A DNA stretch of 64,000 nucleotides from Dietzia sp. JS16-p6b (lineage in GTDB: Bacteria > Actinomycetota > Actinomycetes > Mycobacteriales > Mycobacteriaceae). Both the position numbers and the translations under genes were made by a program. Location: the NCBI RefSeq assembly GCF_003052165.1, contig NZ_CP024869.1:1274001-1338000 (forward strand). Direction: 5' to 3'. The notes below the pieces were generated by a model. That model searched no databases. It was not told the DNA's origin and saw only the letters and a list, made by a program, of their open reading frames with translations. Positions 52,636 through 63,227 of the stretch are shown here, piece by piece. Each line of letters begins with the position of its first letter. Position 1 is the stretch's first letter.

Positions 52636-54072
52636 TCACAGCGGAATGTTCTTGTGCCGGCCCCGCACGTGAGAGGCGGAGTCGAGTGCCTCGGCGAGGC
52701 GGCGACGGGTGTCGGTGGGTTCGATGACCTCGTCGACCACGCCGATGGAGACCGCCCGGCCCACGCCGCCCGCGATCGCGGCGTGCTCGTCGGCCAGTCG
52801 CTCGTGCAGGGCCTCACGCTCGTCCTCGGGCGCCGCGGCGAGCGTGCGCTTGTGGAGGATGCCCACCGCTGCCTTGGCGCCCATGACCGCGACCTCGGCA
52901 TCGGGCCACGCGAACACTGCGGAGGCACCGAGGGCGCGCGAGTTCATGGCGATGTAGGCGCCGCCGTAGATCTTGCGGGTGACCAGCGTGACCCGGGCGA
53001 CGGACGCCTCCGCGAAGGCGTGCAGCAGTTTGGCCCCACGGCGCACGACGCCGTCCCATTCCTGTGACACCCCTGGCAGATAACCCGGGACATCGACGAC
53101 GACGAGCAGGGGGACGCCGAACGCGTTGCACAGGCGGACGAACCGGGAGGCCTTCTCGGCGGACTCGGAGTTAAGGCAGCCACCCAGGCGGAGCGGGTTG
53201 TTGGCGATCACCCCGACCGTGCGGCCTGACATCCTGCCGAAGCCCACCACGATGCTGGGCGCCCACTTTGCCTGGAGCTCCTCGAAGGTCGAGCTCCCGT
53301 CCAGCTCGGACGAGTCGAGGATGCCGTGGACGAGGGGACGGACGTCGTAGGCCCGCTTGGGTGAGTCCGGGAGAAGTCCCGCGAGGTCGGTGTGGTCGCC
53401 CTCGAGTGCGCGCAGGTCGAATTCTCCCTGGGCGGCGAGCAGGGTGACCAGGCGCCGTGCTCGGTGCAGCGCGTCCTTCTCGTCGGTGGCGGCGATGTGG
53501 CACACACCGGACTTGCGGTGGTGGACGTCCTGGCCGCCGAGTCCCTCCATGTCGACCTGTTCCCCGGTGACGGAGCGGACCACGTCGGGGCCGGTGACGA
53601 AGATCTTGCCCGCCGGCGCCATGATCACGACGTCCGTGAGGGCGGGGCCGTACGCGGCACCGCCCGCGGCGGGGCCGAGCACGACCGAGATCTGCGGCAC
53701 GTGACCCGACGCGCGCACCATGGCCTCGAAGACGAGGCCGACCGCGTGGAGCGCCTCGACGCCCTCGGCGAGACGCGCTCCTCCCGAGTGCCACACACCC
53801 ACGACGGGCAGGTGCTCGTCGATGGCGGTGTCGATCGCGTGGACGATGTGGCGGCAGCCGTCCAGACCCATCGCCCCACCCATGACGGTGGCATCGGTGG
53901 CGTAGGCGATCGTGGCTTCGCCGTCTATCAGTCCCCGGGCGGCGAGTGCGCCCGAGGCGTCTGGCTCCGTGAGGAACTCCAGCGATGCAGGATCGAAGAG
54001 AGTCTCGAGCCGTGCGACGGGGTCGCGCGGGTCGATCTGTGTGGTCTGGTCCACGGCGCTGGTGATGGTCAT
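52636..54072 (-). CDS. accD6: acyl-CoA carboxylase carboxyltransferase (beta) subunit, AccD6 type
   Basis: 478 residues from ATG 54072. Carboxyltransferase signatures: DATVMGGAMGLDGCRHIVHAID, HSGGARLAEGVEAL, LGPAAGGAAYGPALTD, RKIYGGAYIAMNSR, PDAEVAVMGAKAAVGIL. Makes malonyl-CoA (or methylmalonyl-CoA) for fatty and mycolic acid synthesis with a biotinylated AccA. Its place after fabD and acpM corresponds to accD6 of mycobacteria. A 258-bp gap separates it from acpM, where kasA/kasB lie in mycobacteria. Confidence 0.88.
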   Translation of the reverse strand: MTITSAVDQTTQIDPRDPVARLETLFDPASLEFLTEPDASGALAARGLIDGEATIAYATDATVMGGAMGLDGCRHIVHAIDTAIDEHLPVVGVWHSGGARLAEGVEALHAVGLVFEAMVRASGHVPQISVVLGPAAGGAAYGPALTDVVIMAPAGKIFVTGPDVVRSVTGEQVDMEGLGGQDVHHRKSGVCHIAATDEKDALHRARRLVTLLAAQGEFDLRALEGDHTDLAGLLPDSPKRAYDVRPLVHGILDSSELDGSSTFEELQAKWAPSIVVGFGRMSGRTVGVIANNPLRLGGCLNSESAEKASRFVRLCNAFGVPLLVVVDVPGYLPGVSQEWDGVVRRGAKLLHAFAEASVARVTLVTRKIYGGAYIAMNSRALGASAVFAWPDAEVAVMGAKAAVGILHKRTLAAAPEDEREALHERLADEHAAIAGGVGRAVSIGVVDEVIEPTDTRRRLAEALDSASHVRGRHKNIPL

Positions 54073-54330
54073 CGAATGCAGTCCTTTCCGCGGCGCACCT
54101 CCCGGGTGGGAGGGTGCGCTCCTGATGGACCCCCGGACTGGCTGGTGTGGGGGAGGCGAACGATCGGGGACCCCCGTCCCTGATCGCGCCGTCCGCCCGT
54201 CACCCCGCATGACGCGGAGTGTTCTGGTGTGTCGGGTCCCGGATATGGGGAGGGGACGCGGGCTCGTCTGGTGCACCGACCGCACCTTCAGCCCTGAACG
54301 CGCCCCCGCCCCGTGCTCCGGGACGTGGTG

Positions 54331-54582
54331 TCAGCTCTGGTCGATCTTCTGGATGTAGTCGACCGCATCCTGCACAGTACGCAACTTGGCGAGATCCTCG
54401 TCCGGGATCTCCACCCCGTAGCGGTCCTCCGTCTGCACGGCGATCTCCACCATGGACAGGGAATCGATGTCCAGATCGTCCACGAAGGACTTCTCCGGCG
54501 TCACCTCGGAGGGCTCGATCCCGGTGACCTCCTCGACGATCTCCGCAAGTCCGGAGATGATCTCGGCCTCGGTGCGTGCCAT
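54331..54582 (-). CDS. acpM: acyl carrier protein (AcpM/AcpP)
   Basis: 83 residues from ATG 54582. The phosphopantetheine site is Ser in DDLDIDSLSMVEIAVQTED. Carries growing acyl chains. Lacks the C-terminal extension of about 35 residues present in mycobacterial AcpM (115 residues), so it is closer in size to ordinary ACP. Downstream of fabD, same strand, SD gaaaggac. Confidence 0.93.
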   Translation of the reverse strand: MARTEAEIISGLAEIVEEVTGIEPSEVTPEKSFVDDLDIDSLSMVEIAVQTEDRYGVEIPDEDLAKLRTVQDAVDYIQKIDQS

Positions 54583-54686
54583 GTGGTGTCCTTTCTGGTG
54601 GTGTCGTCGCACCCGGCCGGGTGCGACGTGGTCGTCGTGACACGGCCACCGGACCAGGCCGGTGACCGCGGGTTCGTGGGGGTGGT

Positions 54687-55613
54687 CTAGGCGCCGCTGA
54701 GAGCCGGGACGGCGTCGAGCGCGTCCTCGAGGTCCTCGGGCGTGGTCACGCCGTGGCGGGGCACTTCGCGCATCATTCGCTTGGCCAGGCCGACGAGCGC
54801 ACCGGAGGGCGGGAGCTCGATAAAGGCGTCGACGCCGAGCTTGAGCATGGTCTGCGTGCACAGGTCCCACCGGACGGGATGGGTGATCTGGGAGATCACG
54901 CGGTTCAGGGCGTCCCGGCCCGAGGTGACGACCATGCCGTCGGAGTTGGAGAGCAGAGTGAACTCCGGGTCGCGGACCTCGATCGTGTCCGCCAGGGCGC
55001 GGAACTCCTCCACGGCCGACCCCATGTGACCGGTGTGGAACGCCCCGGCGACGTCGAGGCGCCGCAGGCGGGCGCGGATCGGGGGGTTCTGTTCGAGAGC
55101 ATCGCACGCTTCGAGAGGGCCGGCGGCGACGATCTGCCCGGCGCCGTTCCTGTTCGCCGGTTCCAGACCGGCGTTCTCGAGGGCCAGCAGGACGTCGGCC
55201 TCCACCCCACCGAGCACGGCGATCATCCCCGTGGGGCGGTCGGCGCACGCCTTCGACATCGCGGCGCCGCGGACCGAAGCCAGGCGGAGTGCGTCGGCCT
55301 CGGAGACCACCCCAGCGATCGCGAGCGCCGCGACCTCGCCGATGGAGTGTCCGGAGACGATGGTGTCCGCAGGGACCCGGCCCCGCCGACGGAGCTCCGC
55401 GGCGCCGAGCAGCGCGGAGGCAACCACCAACGGTTGGGTGACCGCGGTGTCGGTGATCTCCTGCAGGGTCGCCGTGGTGCCGAGGCGCTCGAGATCGAGT
55501 CCACTCGAGGCGGACCACTCATCGAGACGGTCCGACGAACCGGGGAGCTCGAGCCACGGCGCGAGCATTCCGGCTTTCTGGGACCCTTGTCCTGGGGCGG
55601 TGAGGCAAAGCAC
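54687..55613 (-). CDS. fabD: malonyl-CoA:ACP transacylase FabD
   Basis: 308 residues, GTG start with no obvious SD. APGQGSQKAGML at the N-terminus, nucleophile Ser in SGHSIGEVAAL, catalytic His in GAFHTGHM. Loads malonyl groups onto ACP. First gene of the fabD-acpM-accD6 run; a perfect palindrome lies 66 bp before it. Confidence 0.93.
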   Translation of the reverse strand: MLCLTAPGQGSQKAGMLAPWLELPGSSDRLDEWSASSGLDLERLGTTATLQEITDTAVTQPLVVASALLGAAELRRRGRVPADTIVSGHSIGEVAALAIAGVVSEADALRLASVRGAAMSKACADRPTGMIAVLGGVEADVLLALENAGLEPANRNGAGQIVAAGPLEACDALEQNPPIRARLRRLDVAGAFHTGHMGSAVEEFRALADTIEVRDPEFTLLSNSDGMVVTSGRDALNRVISQITHPVRWDLCTQTMLKLGVDAFIELPPSGALVGLAKRMMREVPRHGVTTPEDLEDALDAVPALSGA

Positions 55614-55678
55614 GAGTATCAGACAACACGGGATGCCCTCCGTCGGATGATGTTCTCGCAGCCAGAAACCACGGCGGG

Positions 55679-55701
55679 ATTTTGTGGGGTTCCCACAAAA
55701 T
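55679..55701. promoter_or_regulatory. probable MabR operator before fabD
   Basis: ATTTTGTGGG (55679-55688) and CCCACAAAAT (55692-55701), perfect 10-bp arms with a 3-bp spacer. It reads TTTTGT-N9-ACAAAA, the form I recall for the mycobacterial MabR site. It lies in the gap between mabR and fabD (55614-55768). Confidence 0.7.
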
Positions 55702-55768
55702 TCGTGTTGAGGGCGCCGCCATCTGTCGCAGCGACGGTTTCGTTACACGGTGTGACGGGAGTGAATGA

Positions 55769-57073
55769 TTAGCTCTCCTGAGGGCTTCGTTCGGAGAACT
55801 TGCCGAGCACGAGGGCGATACGGAGGACAAATGCCTCTCTCGCGTCCAACGGGTCGAACTCAGTGATCTGGCTCACTCGTTTGAGCCGATACCTCACGGT
55901 GTTGGGATGGACATACAACTCACGGGCGCACGCCTCGACATGACCGCCCGAGTCCAGATAGGCCCGGAGGGTCTCCTCCAGCGAGGGGTCCGCACCCCTC
56001 AGCGGGGACACGATCCGCTCCACGAGCATGCCCGCGGCCCCGCGGTCCCCGCCGAGGACCCGTTCCGGCAACAGGTCGATCGCCGCCACCGGGCGAGGGG
56101 CACCGGGCCACCCGGTCGCGGCCGCGGCGCCGGCGATCGCCTCGGCGGCGCTGTCCGGGGCTTCGGCGAGTGAACCGACGGTGTGGCCTACGACCACGGG
56201 TGCGTCAGGGGAGAAGGCGTCGAGGACCGAGGCGGGGACGGCGGACGCGGACTCCAGCTCCCCGGAGAGGATGACGACGAGGCGTGCCCCCTGGACCACG
56301 GCCAGCGCGTGCCGGCCCGCCGCGACGGCGGCCTTGTGCATGACGGGCACCGACGCCAGCCCCAGGTCTGCTCTGGGTCGACCCACGATCACGGTCGCCG
56401 CGGTGGTCGGGTCCCAGTTGAGCGCCGAGGCCCCGGAGGCGAGATCGGCGTGGCGGTCCCCACGGACCACGGCGTCCACCAGCATCGCCTCCATGCGGGT
56501 GTCCCAGGCGCCCCGGTTCTCCGCGGCGGCCGCGTAGACCGAGGCGGCCGTGAAGCCGAGCTCGCGCCCGAACTTCAGCACCGCGGCGATCATCAGTCCT
56601 CGTTGCCGCTCGTTGTGGGTGATCCGCGGCATCACCAGCTCGAAATATTCACAGGTGGAACGGACGAGTTGCACGGTCTCCTGCAACGACAGGCCCTGAC
56701 CGAGGCCCTTGGGCAACAGTTTGAACCCGGCGATCGTGTCGGTGTGCGGGGCCTCGGGGTTGCGCATCCAGGTGACGAAGTCACGCACGGCGCTCTGGAT
56801 GATGAGCTGGATCTCCGCCCGCTGGTCCGCCGAGAGTCCCGCGAAGAACGGCAGGTCCTCCTCCAGGGACCGTACCGCTTCCGTCGAGAGCGTCCCGGAG
56901 TACCGGGTGATGCGCTTGAGGAGCGCATCCGAGACCGGTCGCTGATCCGGAGCCCGGGAAGTCCGGCGCCGGGCCGGAGGCGCGGCCGTTGCCCCGCCCC
57001 CGGCCCCTGCCTCGGCCCCCGGGGTGGCCGCCTCCGTGGCCCCCCCGGTCGCGGCGTCGGTCGCCTCGGTCAC
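55769..57073 (-). CDS. mabR: PucR-family regulator of fatty/mycolic acid synthesis (MabR)
   Basis: 434 residues from GTG 57073, overlapping the aceE stop (GTGA). Low-complexity Ala/Gly/Thr N-terminus (about 35 residues), a central GGDEF-like/PucR domain, and a C-terminal PucR HTH ([42 protein letters not shown]). Position between aceE and fabD equals Rv2242 (MabR), activator of the FAS-II operon. The palindrome at 55679-55701 is its likely target. Confidence 0.88.
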   Translation of the reverse strand: MTEATDAATGGATEAATPGAEAGAGGGATAAPPARRRTSRAPDQRPVSDALLKRITRYSGTLSTEAVRSLEEDLPFFAGLSADQRAEIQLIIQSAVRDFVTWMRNPEAPHTDTIAGFKLLPKGLGQGLSLQETVQLVRSTCEYFELVMPRITHNERQRGLMIAAVLKFGRELGFTAASVYAAAAENRGAWDTRMEAMLVDAVVRGDRHADLASGASALNWDPTTAATVIVGRPRADLGLASVPVMHKAAVAAGRHALAVVQGARLVVILSGELESASAVPASVLDAFSPDAPVVVGHTVGSLAEAPDSAAEAIAGAAAATGWPGAPRPVAAIDLLPERVLGGDRGAAGMLVERIVSPLRGADPSLEETLRAYLDSGGHVEACARELYVHPNTVRYRLKRVSQITEFDPLDAREAFVLRIALVLGKFSERSPQES

Positions 57074-59865
57074 GCCACGCCGGGATCCGTCGTGGGCTCG
57101 GGCGCCGCCATGACATCGTCGATCCGGTAGAGACGAGCGGCCTCCAGAAGGGTGCGCTTGTCGATGCTGCCTTCGCGGACCAGACCGGCGAGAACCGCGA
57201 CGATGATCGATTCGGCATCGGTGTTGAAGAATCGACGCGCGGCCGGTCGGGTGTCGGAGAACCCGAATCCGTCGGTGCCCAGGACGGTGTAGTCCCCGGG
57301 GACCCACCCACGGATCTGGTCCGGCACCGCCTTCTGGAAGTCGCTCACCGCCACCTTCGGCCCCTTGCTGGAGTCGAGTGAGGCGGTGACGAACGGGATG
57401 CGGGGCTGCTGGTCGGGGTGACGGAGTTCGTGGCGCTCACACTCGAAACCGTCCCGGGCCAGCTCGTTCCACGATGTGGCCGACCAGAGGTCCGCCGCGA
57501 CGTCCCATTTCTCCGCCAGCTCTTTCTGGGCCTCGGCCGCGGCGTACATCGCGACACCCGAGGCGAGGATCGACGCCTCGTGCGTTCCCTTCTCCGCCTT
57601 ACGGAAGCAGTAGAGACCACGGAGCAGTGCCTCGATGTCCAGGTTCTCGGGCTCGGGCGGCTGGGGGACGGGCTCGTTGTACAGGGTGATGTAGTACGAG
57701 ACGTTGTGGTCGACACCATCGGTCTCTGTCTCGTGCGCCGCGCCCGGACCGTACATCCGCTCGATGCCCGCTCGCATGATGTGGACGAGTTCGAATGCCC
57801 ACGCCGGATCGTACGAGAGGATGCCCGGGTTGGTCGCGGCGAGCAACGGCGAATGGCCGTCCATGTGCTGCAGGCCCTCCCCGGTGAGGGTCGTGCGGCC
57901 GGCGGTCGCGCCGAGCAGGAACCCGCGCGCGAGCTGATCCGAGGCGGCCCAGATGCTGTCACCGGTGCGCTGGAAGCCGAACATCGAATAGAAGATGTAC
58001 AGCGGGATCATCGGCTCGCCGTGGGTCGCGTACGCGGTCCCCGCCGCCGTGAACTCGGCGACCGACCCCGCCTCACTGATGCCCTCGTGCATGATCTGGC
58101 CGCTGGTGGACTCCTTGTAACTGAGCATCAGGTCGTGGTCGACCGAGGTGTAGTTCTGCCCGTGCGGGTTGTAGATCTTCAGGGTCGGGAACCACGAGTC
58201 CATGCCGAAGGTCCGGGCCTCGTCCGGGATGATGGGGACGATCCGGTCCCGCAGGGACTCGTCCCGCAGGAGCTCCTTGCAGGTACGGACCAGGGCCATC
58301 GTGGTGGCCACCGGTTGTTTGCCCGACCCCTTGCGCAACGAGGCGAAGGACTCGATCTTCGGCACGGAGAGCGGGGTAAAGCTCTGGCGCCGCTCCGGCA
58401 CGTGACCGCCCAGCGCGATCCGCCGCTCCAGCATGTAACGGATCTCCGGGGAGTTGGGCCCGGGGTTGTAGTAGGGCGGCAACGTCGGGTCGGCTTCGAG
58501 CTCTTCGTCCGTGATCGGGATGAGCTGCTTGTCCCGGAACTGCTTGAGGTCGTCCAGCGTCAGCTTCTTCATCTGGTGCGTGGCGTTGCGACCCTCGAAG
58601 TTCTGGCCGAGTCCGAACCCCTTGATGGTGTGCGCGAGGATCACCGTGGGTCGACCGGTGTGCTCGAGCGCCGCCTTGTACGCGGCGTGGATCTTCCGGT
58701 AGTCGTGGCCACCGCGGCGCAGCGCCCAGATGTCCTCGTCGGACAGGTCCTCCACCAACTTGGCCGTACGCGGGTCGCGGCCGAAGAAGTGCTCGCGGAT
58801 CCAGGCGCCGTCGTTGGCCCGGAACGTCTGGTAGTCGCCGTCGGAGACGGAGTTCATCAGGGAGACGAGGGCGCCCTCGGTGTCCTTCTCGAACAGGGCG
58901 TCCCACTCGCGTCCCCACACCACCTTGATGACGTTCCACCCGGCACCGCTGAAATACGATTCCAGCTCCTGGATGATCTGCCCGTTTCCGCGGACCGGGC
59001 CGTCGAGGCGCTGGAGGTTGCAGTTGATCACGAAGGTGAGGTTGTCCAGTGCGTCGTTCGCGGCCACCTGCAGGGCTCCGCGCGACTCGACCTCGTCCAT
59101 CTCCCCGTCGCCGAGGAACGCCCAGACGTGCTGTTGCGAGGTGTCCTTGATCCCCCTGTTGGCGAGGTAACGGTTGAACCGCGCCTGATAGATGGCGTTC
59201 AAGGGTCCGAGGCCCATGGACACGGTGGGGAACTCCCAGAACTCGGGAAGGGAGCGTGGGTGGGGGTAGGAGGGGAGGGACCGGCCCGGGTGGCTCTTCT
59301 CCTGTCGGAAACCGTCCAGGTCGTGTTCCCGGAGGCGCCCCTCGAGGTAGGCGCGTGCGTACATGCCGGGCGAGGCGTGCCCCTGGAAGAAGATGTGGTC
59401 CCCACCGCCGGGGTGGTCCTTGCCGCGGAAGAAGTGGTTGTACCCCACCTCGTAGAGCGGTGCCGCCCCCGCGTAGGTGGAGATGTGGCCGCCCACGCCG
59501 ATGCCGGGACGCTGGGCCCGGTGCACCATGATCGCGGCGTTCCACCGGATCCAGCGCCGGTAGGTGCGCTCCACGGACTCGTCGCCCGGGAACTCGGGTT
59601 CGAGACTGGTGGGGATCGTGTTGACGTAGTCCGTCGAGGTCAGGGCGGGCAGGGGTACGCGCTGCTTGGACGCGCGCTCGAGGAGCCGCAGCATGAGGTA
59701 GCGGGCCCGCTCGGGGCCTGCCTCCGCGAGCATGCCGTCGAGTGAGTCCATCCACTCCTGGGTCTCCTCGGGGTCCGAGTCCGCGAGGTAGGACGCGACC
59801 CCCTCGCGGAGGACCGGCACATTGGTGGGTGCGGAACCATCTCTCGTGCCTACGGTCTCGGTCAT
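57070..59865 (-). CDS. aceE: pyruvate dehydrogenase E1 component (homodimeric)
   Basis: 931 residues from ATG 59865; upstream codons to 60174 are antisense-like and rejected. Thiamine-diphosphate motif [10 protein letters not shown]...[15 protein letters not shown], plus [23 protein letters not shown] and [19 protein letters not shown]. Decarboxylates pyruvate and acetylates the E2 lipoyl domain to supply acetyl-CoA, placed next to fatty acid genes. Full length for the family. Confidence 0.95.
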   Translation of the reverse strand: MTETVGTRDGSAPTNVPVLREGVASYLADSDPEETQEWMDSLDGMLAEAGPERARYLMLRLLERASKQRVPLPALTSTDYVNTIPTSLEPEFPGDESVERTYRRWIRWNAAIMVHRAQRPGIGVGGHISTYAGAAPLYEVGYNHFFRGKDHPGGGDHIFFQGHASPGMYARAYLEGRLREHDLDGFRQEKSHPGRSLPSYPHPRSLPEFWEFPTVSMGLGPLNAIYQARFNRYLANRGIKDTSQQHVWAFLGDGEMDEVESRGALQVAANDALDNLTFVINCNLQRLDGPVRGNGQIIQELESYFSGAGWNVIKVVWGREWDALFEKDTEGALVSLMNSVSDGDYQTFRANDGAWIREHFFGRDPRTAKLVEDLSDEDIWALRRGGHDYRKIHAAYKAALEHTGRPTVILAHTIKGFGLGQNFEGRNATHQMKKLTLDDLKQFRDKQLIPITDEELEADPTLPPYYNPGPNSPEIRYMLERRIALGGHVPERRQSFTPLSVPKIESFASLRKGSGKQPVATTMALVRTCKELLRDESLRDRIVPIIPDEARTFGMDSWFPTLKIYNPHGQNYTSVDHDLMLSYKESTSGQIMHEGISEAGSVAEFTAAGTAYATHGEPMIPLYIFYSMFGFQRTGDSIWAASDQLARGFLLGATAGRTTLTGEGLQHMDGHSPLLAATNPGILSYDPAWAFELVHIMRAGIERMYGPGAAHETETDGVDHNVSYYITLYNEPVPQPPEPENLDIEALLRGLYCFRKAEKGTHEASILASGVAMYAAAEAQKELAEKWDVAADLWSATSWNELARDGFECERHELRHPDQQPRIPFVTASLDSSKGPKVAVSDFQKAVPDQIRGWVPGDYTVLGTDGFGFSDTRPAARRFFNTDAESIIVAVLAGLVREGSIDKRTLLEAARLYRIDDVMAAPEPTTDPGVA

Positions 59866-60175
59866 GCGTCTCGTCCTCACTTCTGCGATACGTACAGCGG
59901 CGACCCGGTGGGGGCACCACACATGTCGGGGTGCAGTCTCCGGTCGACCGCGCGTACCGCGGGTGTGGGTTGGATCGCGTGGTCGGCCGGACACGGGCCG
60001 TCGTCGGCCCATGTCTCCCCCTGATTGTGCCCCAAAGCGTGATGCGGGACACGAGCCTGCGGTCCCGGCGACGAAATGGGCGGTTGTCGTTTCCCCTGGG
60101 AGGGTGCCCGGGTAGTGTTCCTGGTCAGCGAAAGACCAAGACGAACACACTCGGATTCGAGGGAGGAACACCACG
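59866..60175. promoter_or_regulatory. divergent aceE / DUF3052 promoter region
   Basis: 310 bp without a convincing gene. TAGTGT near 60112-60117 may be the -10 of the DUF3052 gene; its SD is gggaggaa (about 60161-60168). The aceE side carries no clear operator. Confidence 0.35.
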
Positions 60176-60610
60176 GTGGTCGCCGCGGCGAACCAACAGG
60201 GCGGGGCGGATCAGATTGCTGGTCAGCTCGAACTGACGAAGGACATGCTCGTTCAGGAGGTCGGATGGGATTCCGACTGCGACGAGTCGATCAGTGAGGC
60301 CGTCGAGGACGCCGTCGGGTCGGAGCTGTTGGAGGAGGACACAGACGAGATCGTCGACGCCGTGCTGCTCTGGTGGCGCGACGGGGACGGCGACCTGGTG
60401 GACAGGCTGATGGACGTCGTGACCCCGCTCGCAGAAGAGGGCTCGGTGTGGGTCCTCACCCCCAAGACGGGGAATGCCGGTCACGTGGAACCCGCGGTCA
60501 TCGCCGAGTCGGCCCAGACGGCTGGGATGCTCCAGACGCGTACCGCGGCCCTCGGGGACTGGGCGGGAAGCCGTCTGGCGTTGCGGAAGAACAGCATCCC
60601 GCGGAAGTGA
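60176..60610 (+). CDS. DUF3052 family protein
   Basis: 144 residues, GTG with a strong [64 protein letters not shown] matches the actinobacterial DUF3052 family, encoded divergently from aceE as in mycobacteria (Rv2239c region). Acidic N-terminal half; function unknown. Confidence 0.9.
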   Translation: MVAAANQQGGADQIAGQLELTKDMLVQEVGWDSDCDESISEAVEDAVGSELLEEDTDEIVDAVLLWWRDGDGDLVDRLMDVVTPLAEEGSVWVLTPKTGNAGHVEPAVIAESAQTAGMLQTRTAALGDWAGSRLALRKNSIPRK

Positions 60611-60613
60611 TGT

Positions 60614-60660
60614 CCCCCCGGGGGGTGGCGTCACCGTTCAGCGCGGTGCCCCCCGGGGGG
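60614..60660 (+). terminator. paired CCCCCCGGGGGG palindromes after the DUF3052 gene
   Basis: The same 12-bp self-complementary sequence occurs at 60614-60625 and 60649-60660, the second within GTG-CCCCCCGGGGGG-TGCCAC. They can form hairpins singly or with each other. Likely terminator, though no T-tract follows. Confidence 0.45.
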
Positions 60661-60719
60661 TGCCACGCCGTGACCAACGCGGGCGGCGGCACCGGAGGTC
60701 GACAGTCGAGCGGCGGCCC

Positions 60720-61892
60720 TCAGCCCGTGGGTTCGAGCAGGACAACCTCGCCGGACACCTCCTGCGCGGGTCCCGGCAGCGGTATCCGGTACGGGAGACG
60801 ATCCTGGCTGGCATATGGCTCGACGCGGCGGTTACTGCCCCAGGCCCACAGACCACCGGTCTGGTCGATCCCGTAGGACGACGCGCTGCTCGCGCCGATC
60901 CACCGCATCGGGGGCACACCCACCACCTGGCGGGGTGTGGAGATGGAGAAGTCCTCGGTGTTGCCGTCGCCCAGGATCCCGTAGACGCTCCGGCCCCAGG
61001 CCCAGACGCGTCCCTCGGTATCCCGTGCGAGCGCGTATCTGCTCCCGGCCGCCACCTGGACGATGTCGGTCAACCCGTCGACCTTGACGGCCCGGGTGGT
61101 CTGTCCGCCGCGTGGCTCGACCCCGAGAAGTCCGTGGACGTTGTTGCCCCAGGCGCACACGTCGCCGCTGCCGGTGGCGATGATCCCGGCACCGCCGGGG
61201 TTGGCCACGCTGACGGCACCGGGTAGACCGCGGATGGTGCGGACCTCCGTCCCGTCCGGCTCTCCGAGAATCCGGGTGAGGTTGGTTCCCCAGGCCTGGA
61301 TCTTGCCGTCGGAGCGGAGGGCCAGGGCGTTGAGCTGTCCGTAGGCGACCCCGATCACCTTCTCCACACGGGGGACAAGGGCCGGGGTGGGCTGCGCTCG
61401 GCTGCCTCCCTTCTCTCCTCCGGACGCGATGAACCCATCACCCCAGGCGACCACCGACCCGTCGGAACGGGTCGCCAGGAACGTCGAGCCCACGGCTTCC
61501 ACGGACGTCACATCGTTGACGCCGGGGACCTTCTGCGGCCGGAGTACCTCCGGCGCTCCGGCCCCGACGCCGCCCAGGACTCCGAGATGGTCCACCCCGA
61601 CCACCGAGACGGTCCCGTCCGGGTGGACCGCGGCGATCGCGTTGCGGGCGTCCGCCACCGAGATCACCTCCTCCCATCCCTCGATCGGACCGGGCGGGAG
61701 CGAGCCGCGGACGACGCTGCCCATCAGTACCGCCTGCCCCGGGGCCCGGGTCTCAGGGCTGGGTGAGGCCGAGGAGTCCGGGCACGGCGGCGCGGTCATG
61801 ACCGCGCGATCGGCCGCGCTGCACCCGGTGACACCGGCGAGCGCCAACGAGAGCGCGACGGCCGAACGGACGGTCCTGAGGAGGTTCGCCAT
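60720..61892 (-). CDS. RCC1-repeat lipoprotein, copy 1
   Basis: 390 residues from ATG 61892; an in-frame ATG at 61937 adds 15 residues before a canonical signal peptide, so the inner start is preferred. Lipobox GVTGC (Cys24), a Ser/Pro linker, then about six RCC1-type blades with the recurring [VL]-x-AWG-x(2-3)-G[VIL]LG pattern (VVAWGDGF, IQAWGTNL, VCAWGNNVHGLLG, VWAWGRSVYGILG, LWAWGSN). Predicted surface-anchored beta-propeller, role unknown. Tandem paralogue of the next gene, exact offset 1,335 bp. Confidence 0.8.
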   Translation of the reverse strand: MANLLRTVRSAVALSLALAGVTGCSAADRAVMTAPPCPDSSASPSPETRAPGQAVLMGSVVRGSLPPGPIEGWEEVISVADARNAIAAVHPDGTVSVVGVDHLGVLGGVGAGAPEVLRPQKVPGVNDVTSVEAVGSTFLATRSDGSVVAWGDGFIASGGEKGGSRAQPTPALVPRVEKVIGVAYGQLNALALRSDGKIQAWGTNLTRILGEPDGTEVRTIRGLPGAVSVANPGGAGIIATGSGDVCAWGNNVHGLLGVEPRGGQTTRAVKVDGLTDIVQVAAGSRYALARDTEGRVWAWGRSVYGILGDGNTEDFSISTPRQVVGVPPMRWIGASSASSYGIDQTGGLWAWGSNRRVEPYASQDRLPYRIPLPGPAQEVSGEVVLLEPTG

Positions 61893-62054
61893 GACCGGAT
61901 TCTGCGGTGGAGACGGACGGTTGTCCAGGGGCTTCATCCGCGCAGTACCGGGACGGCGCCGCGGTCACCCCGACGGTCCGGGGGTCTCCTGACCGGTCAC
62001 CCCGGGGGCCGTCGTCCTCGGGGGTGCCGGTGTTCGCTCGTCGAACGCCGGCCG

Positions 62055-63227
62055 TCAGCCCGCCGGTTCGAGCAGGACGACCTCGCCTGACACTTCCTGT
62101 GCGGGTCCCGGCAGCGGTACCTGGTACGGGCGACGATCCTGGCCGGCGTACGGCTCGACGCGGTGGCCGCCGCCCCAGGCCCACAGTTCACCGTTCTGGT
62201 CGATCCCGAAGGACGAGGTGCTATCGGCGCCGATCCACCGCATCGGGGGTACACCCTGCACCTGGAGGGGCTCCGCGGTCGAGGTGTCCTCGGTGCTGCC
62301 GTCACCCAAGACCCCGGAGACGACCCGGCCCCAGGCCCAGACGCGCCCGGCGGTATCCCGGGCGAGCGCGTAGTCGCTCCCGGCGGCCACCTGCACGATG
62401 TCGGTCAGCCCGTCGACCTTGACGGCCCGCGGACTCTGGCCGCCCCGCGGCTCGACGCCCAGAAGTCCGTGGACGTTGTTACCCCACGCGCAGACCTCTC
62501 CGGTGCTGGTGGCGATGATCGCAGCCCCGCTAGAGTTGGCGACGCTGACGGCCCCGGGGACGTCCCGAATCGTGCGCACCAGCGGCCCGTCCTGCTCACC
62601 GATGACCTGGGTGAGATTGATGCCCCACCCCTGGAGTTTCCCGTCGGACCGCAGCGCGAGCGCGTTGAGTTGCCCGGAGGCCACCTCGATCACGTTCTCG
62701 ACCTTGGGGACCAGGCTCGGGGTGGGCTGGTTCCGCTCGTCGCCGCGGCGGCCCCCGCTCGCGATGAACGAGTCGCCCCACGCGATGACGGATCCGTCGG
62801 AACGGGTCGCCAGGAACGCCCCGCCCACGGCGGCGACGGATGTCGCGTCCTGGATGCCGGGCACCGTGCGGGGCTGCTGGGTCCGCATGCCCCCGGCCAC
62901 CGTGCCGGCCAGGAGACCCCGGTGATCCTCCCCGACCACCGAGACGGTTCCATCCGGGTGGACCGCGGCGAGGGCGGGGCCGGCATCGGCGACCGAGACG
63001 ACCTCCTCCCATCCCGCGATCGGGCCGGGGGGGACCGTGCTCCCGGCGAGACCGCCGAGGAGTACCGCCTGTCCCGGGGCCCGCTTGTCAGGGGTGGGTG
63101 TCGCCGACGAGTCGGGGCACGGTGGCGCGGAAATGACCGCGCGGTCGGCCGCGCTGCACCCGGCGACACCGGCGAGCGCCAGCGAGAGCGCGACCGCCGA
63201 CCGGACAGTCTTACGGAGATTCCCCAT
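62055..63227 (-). CDS. RCC1-repeat lipoprotein, copy 2
   Basis: 390 residues from ATG 63227 (same start reasoning as copy 1; ATG 63272 is the alternative). Lipobox GVAGC (Cys24) and the same propeller pattern (VIAWGDSF, LQGWGINL, VCAWGNNVHGLLG, VWAWGRVVSGVLG, LWAWGGG). Equal in length to copy 1 and very similar throughout, including the upstream DNA, which shows a segmental duplication. The two copies differ most in the 80-130 and 215-240 regions. Confidence 0.8.
   Translation of the reverse strand: MGNLRKTVRSAVALSLALAGVAGCSAADRAVISAPPCPDSSATPTPDKRAPGQAVLLGGLAGSTVPPGPIAGWEEVVSVADAGPALAAVHPDGTVSVVGEDHRGLLAGTVAGGMRTQQPRTVPGIQDATSVAAVGGAFLATRSDGSVIAWGDSFIASGGRRGDERNQPTPSLVPKVENVIEVASGQLNALALRSDGKLQGWGINLTQVIGEQDGPLVRTIRDVPGAVSVANSSGAAIIATSTGEVCAWGNNVHGLLGVEPRGGQSPRAVKVDGLTDIVQVAAGSDYALARDTAGRVWAWGRVVSGVLGDGSTEDTSTAEPLQVQGVPPMRWIGADSTSSFGIDQNGELWAWGGGHRVEPYAGQDRRPYQVPLPGPAQEVSGEVVLLEPAG

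Noticed and set aside
57418-59745. 775-codon plus-strand frame opposite aceE
   Set aside because: Long antisense frame caused by high GC codon bias; aceE on the minus strand has the complete enzyme.
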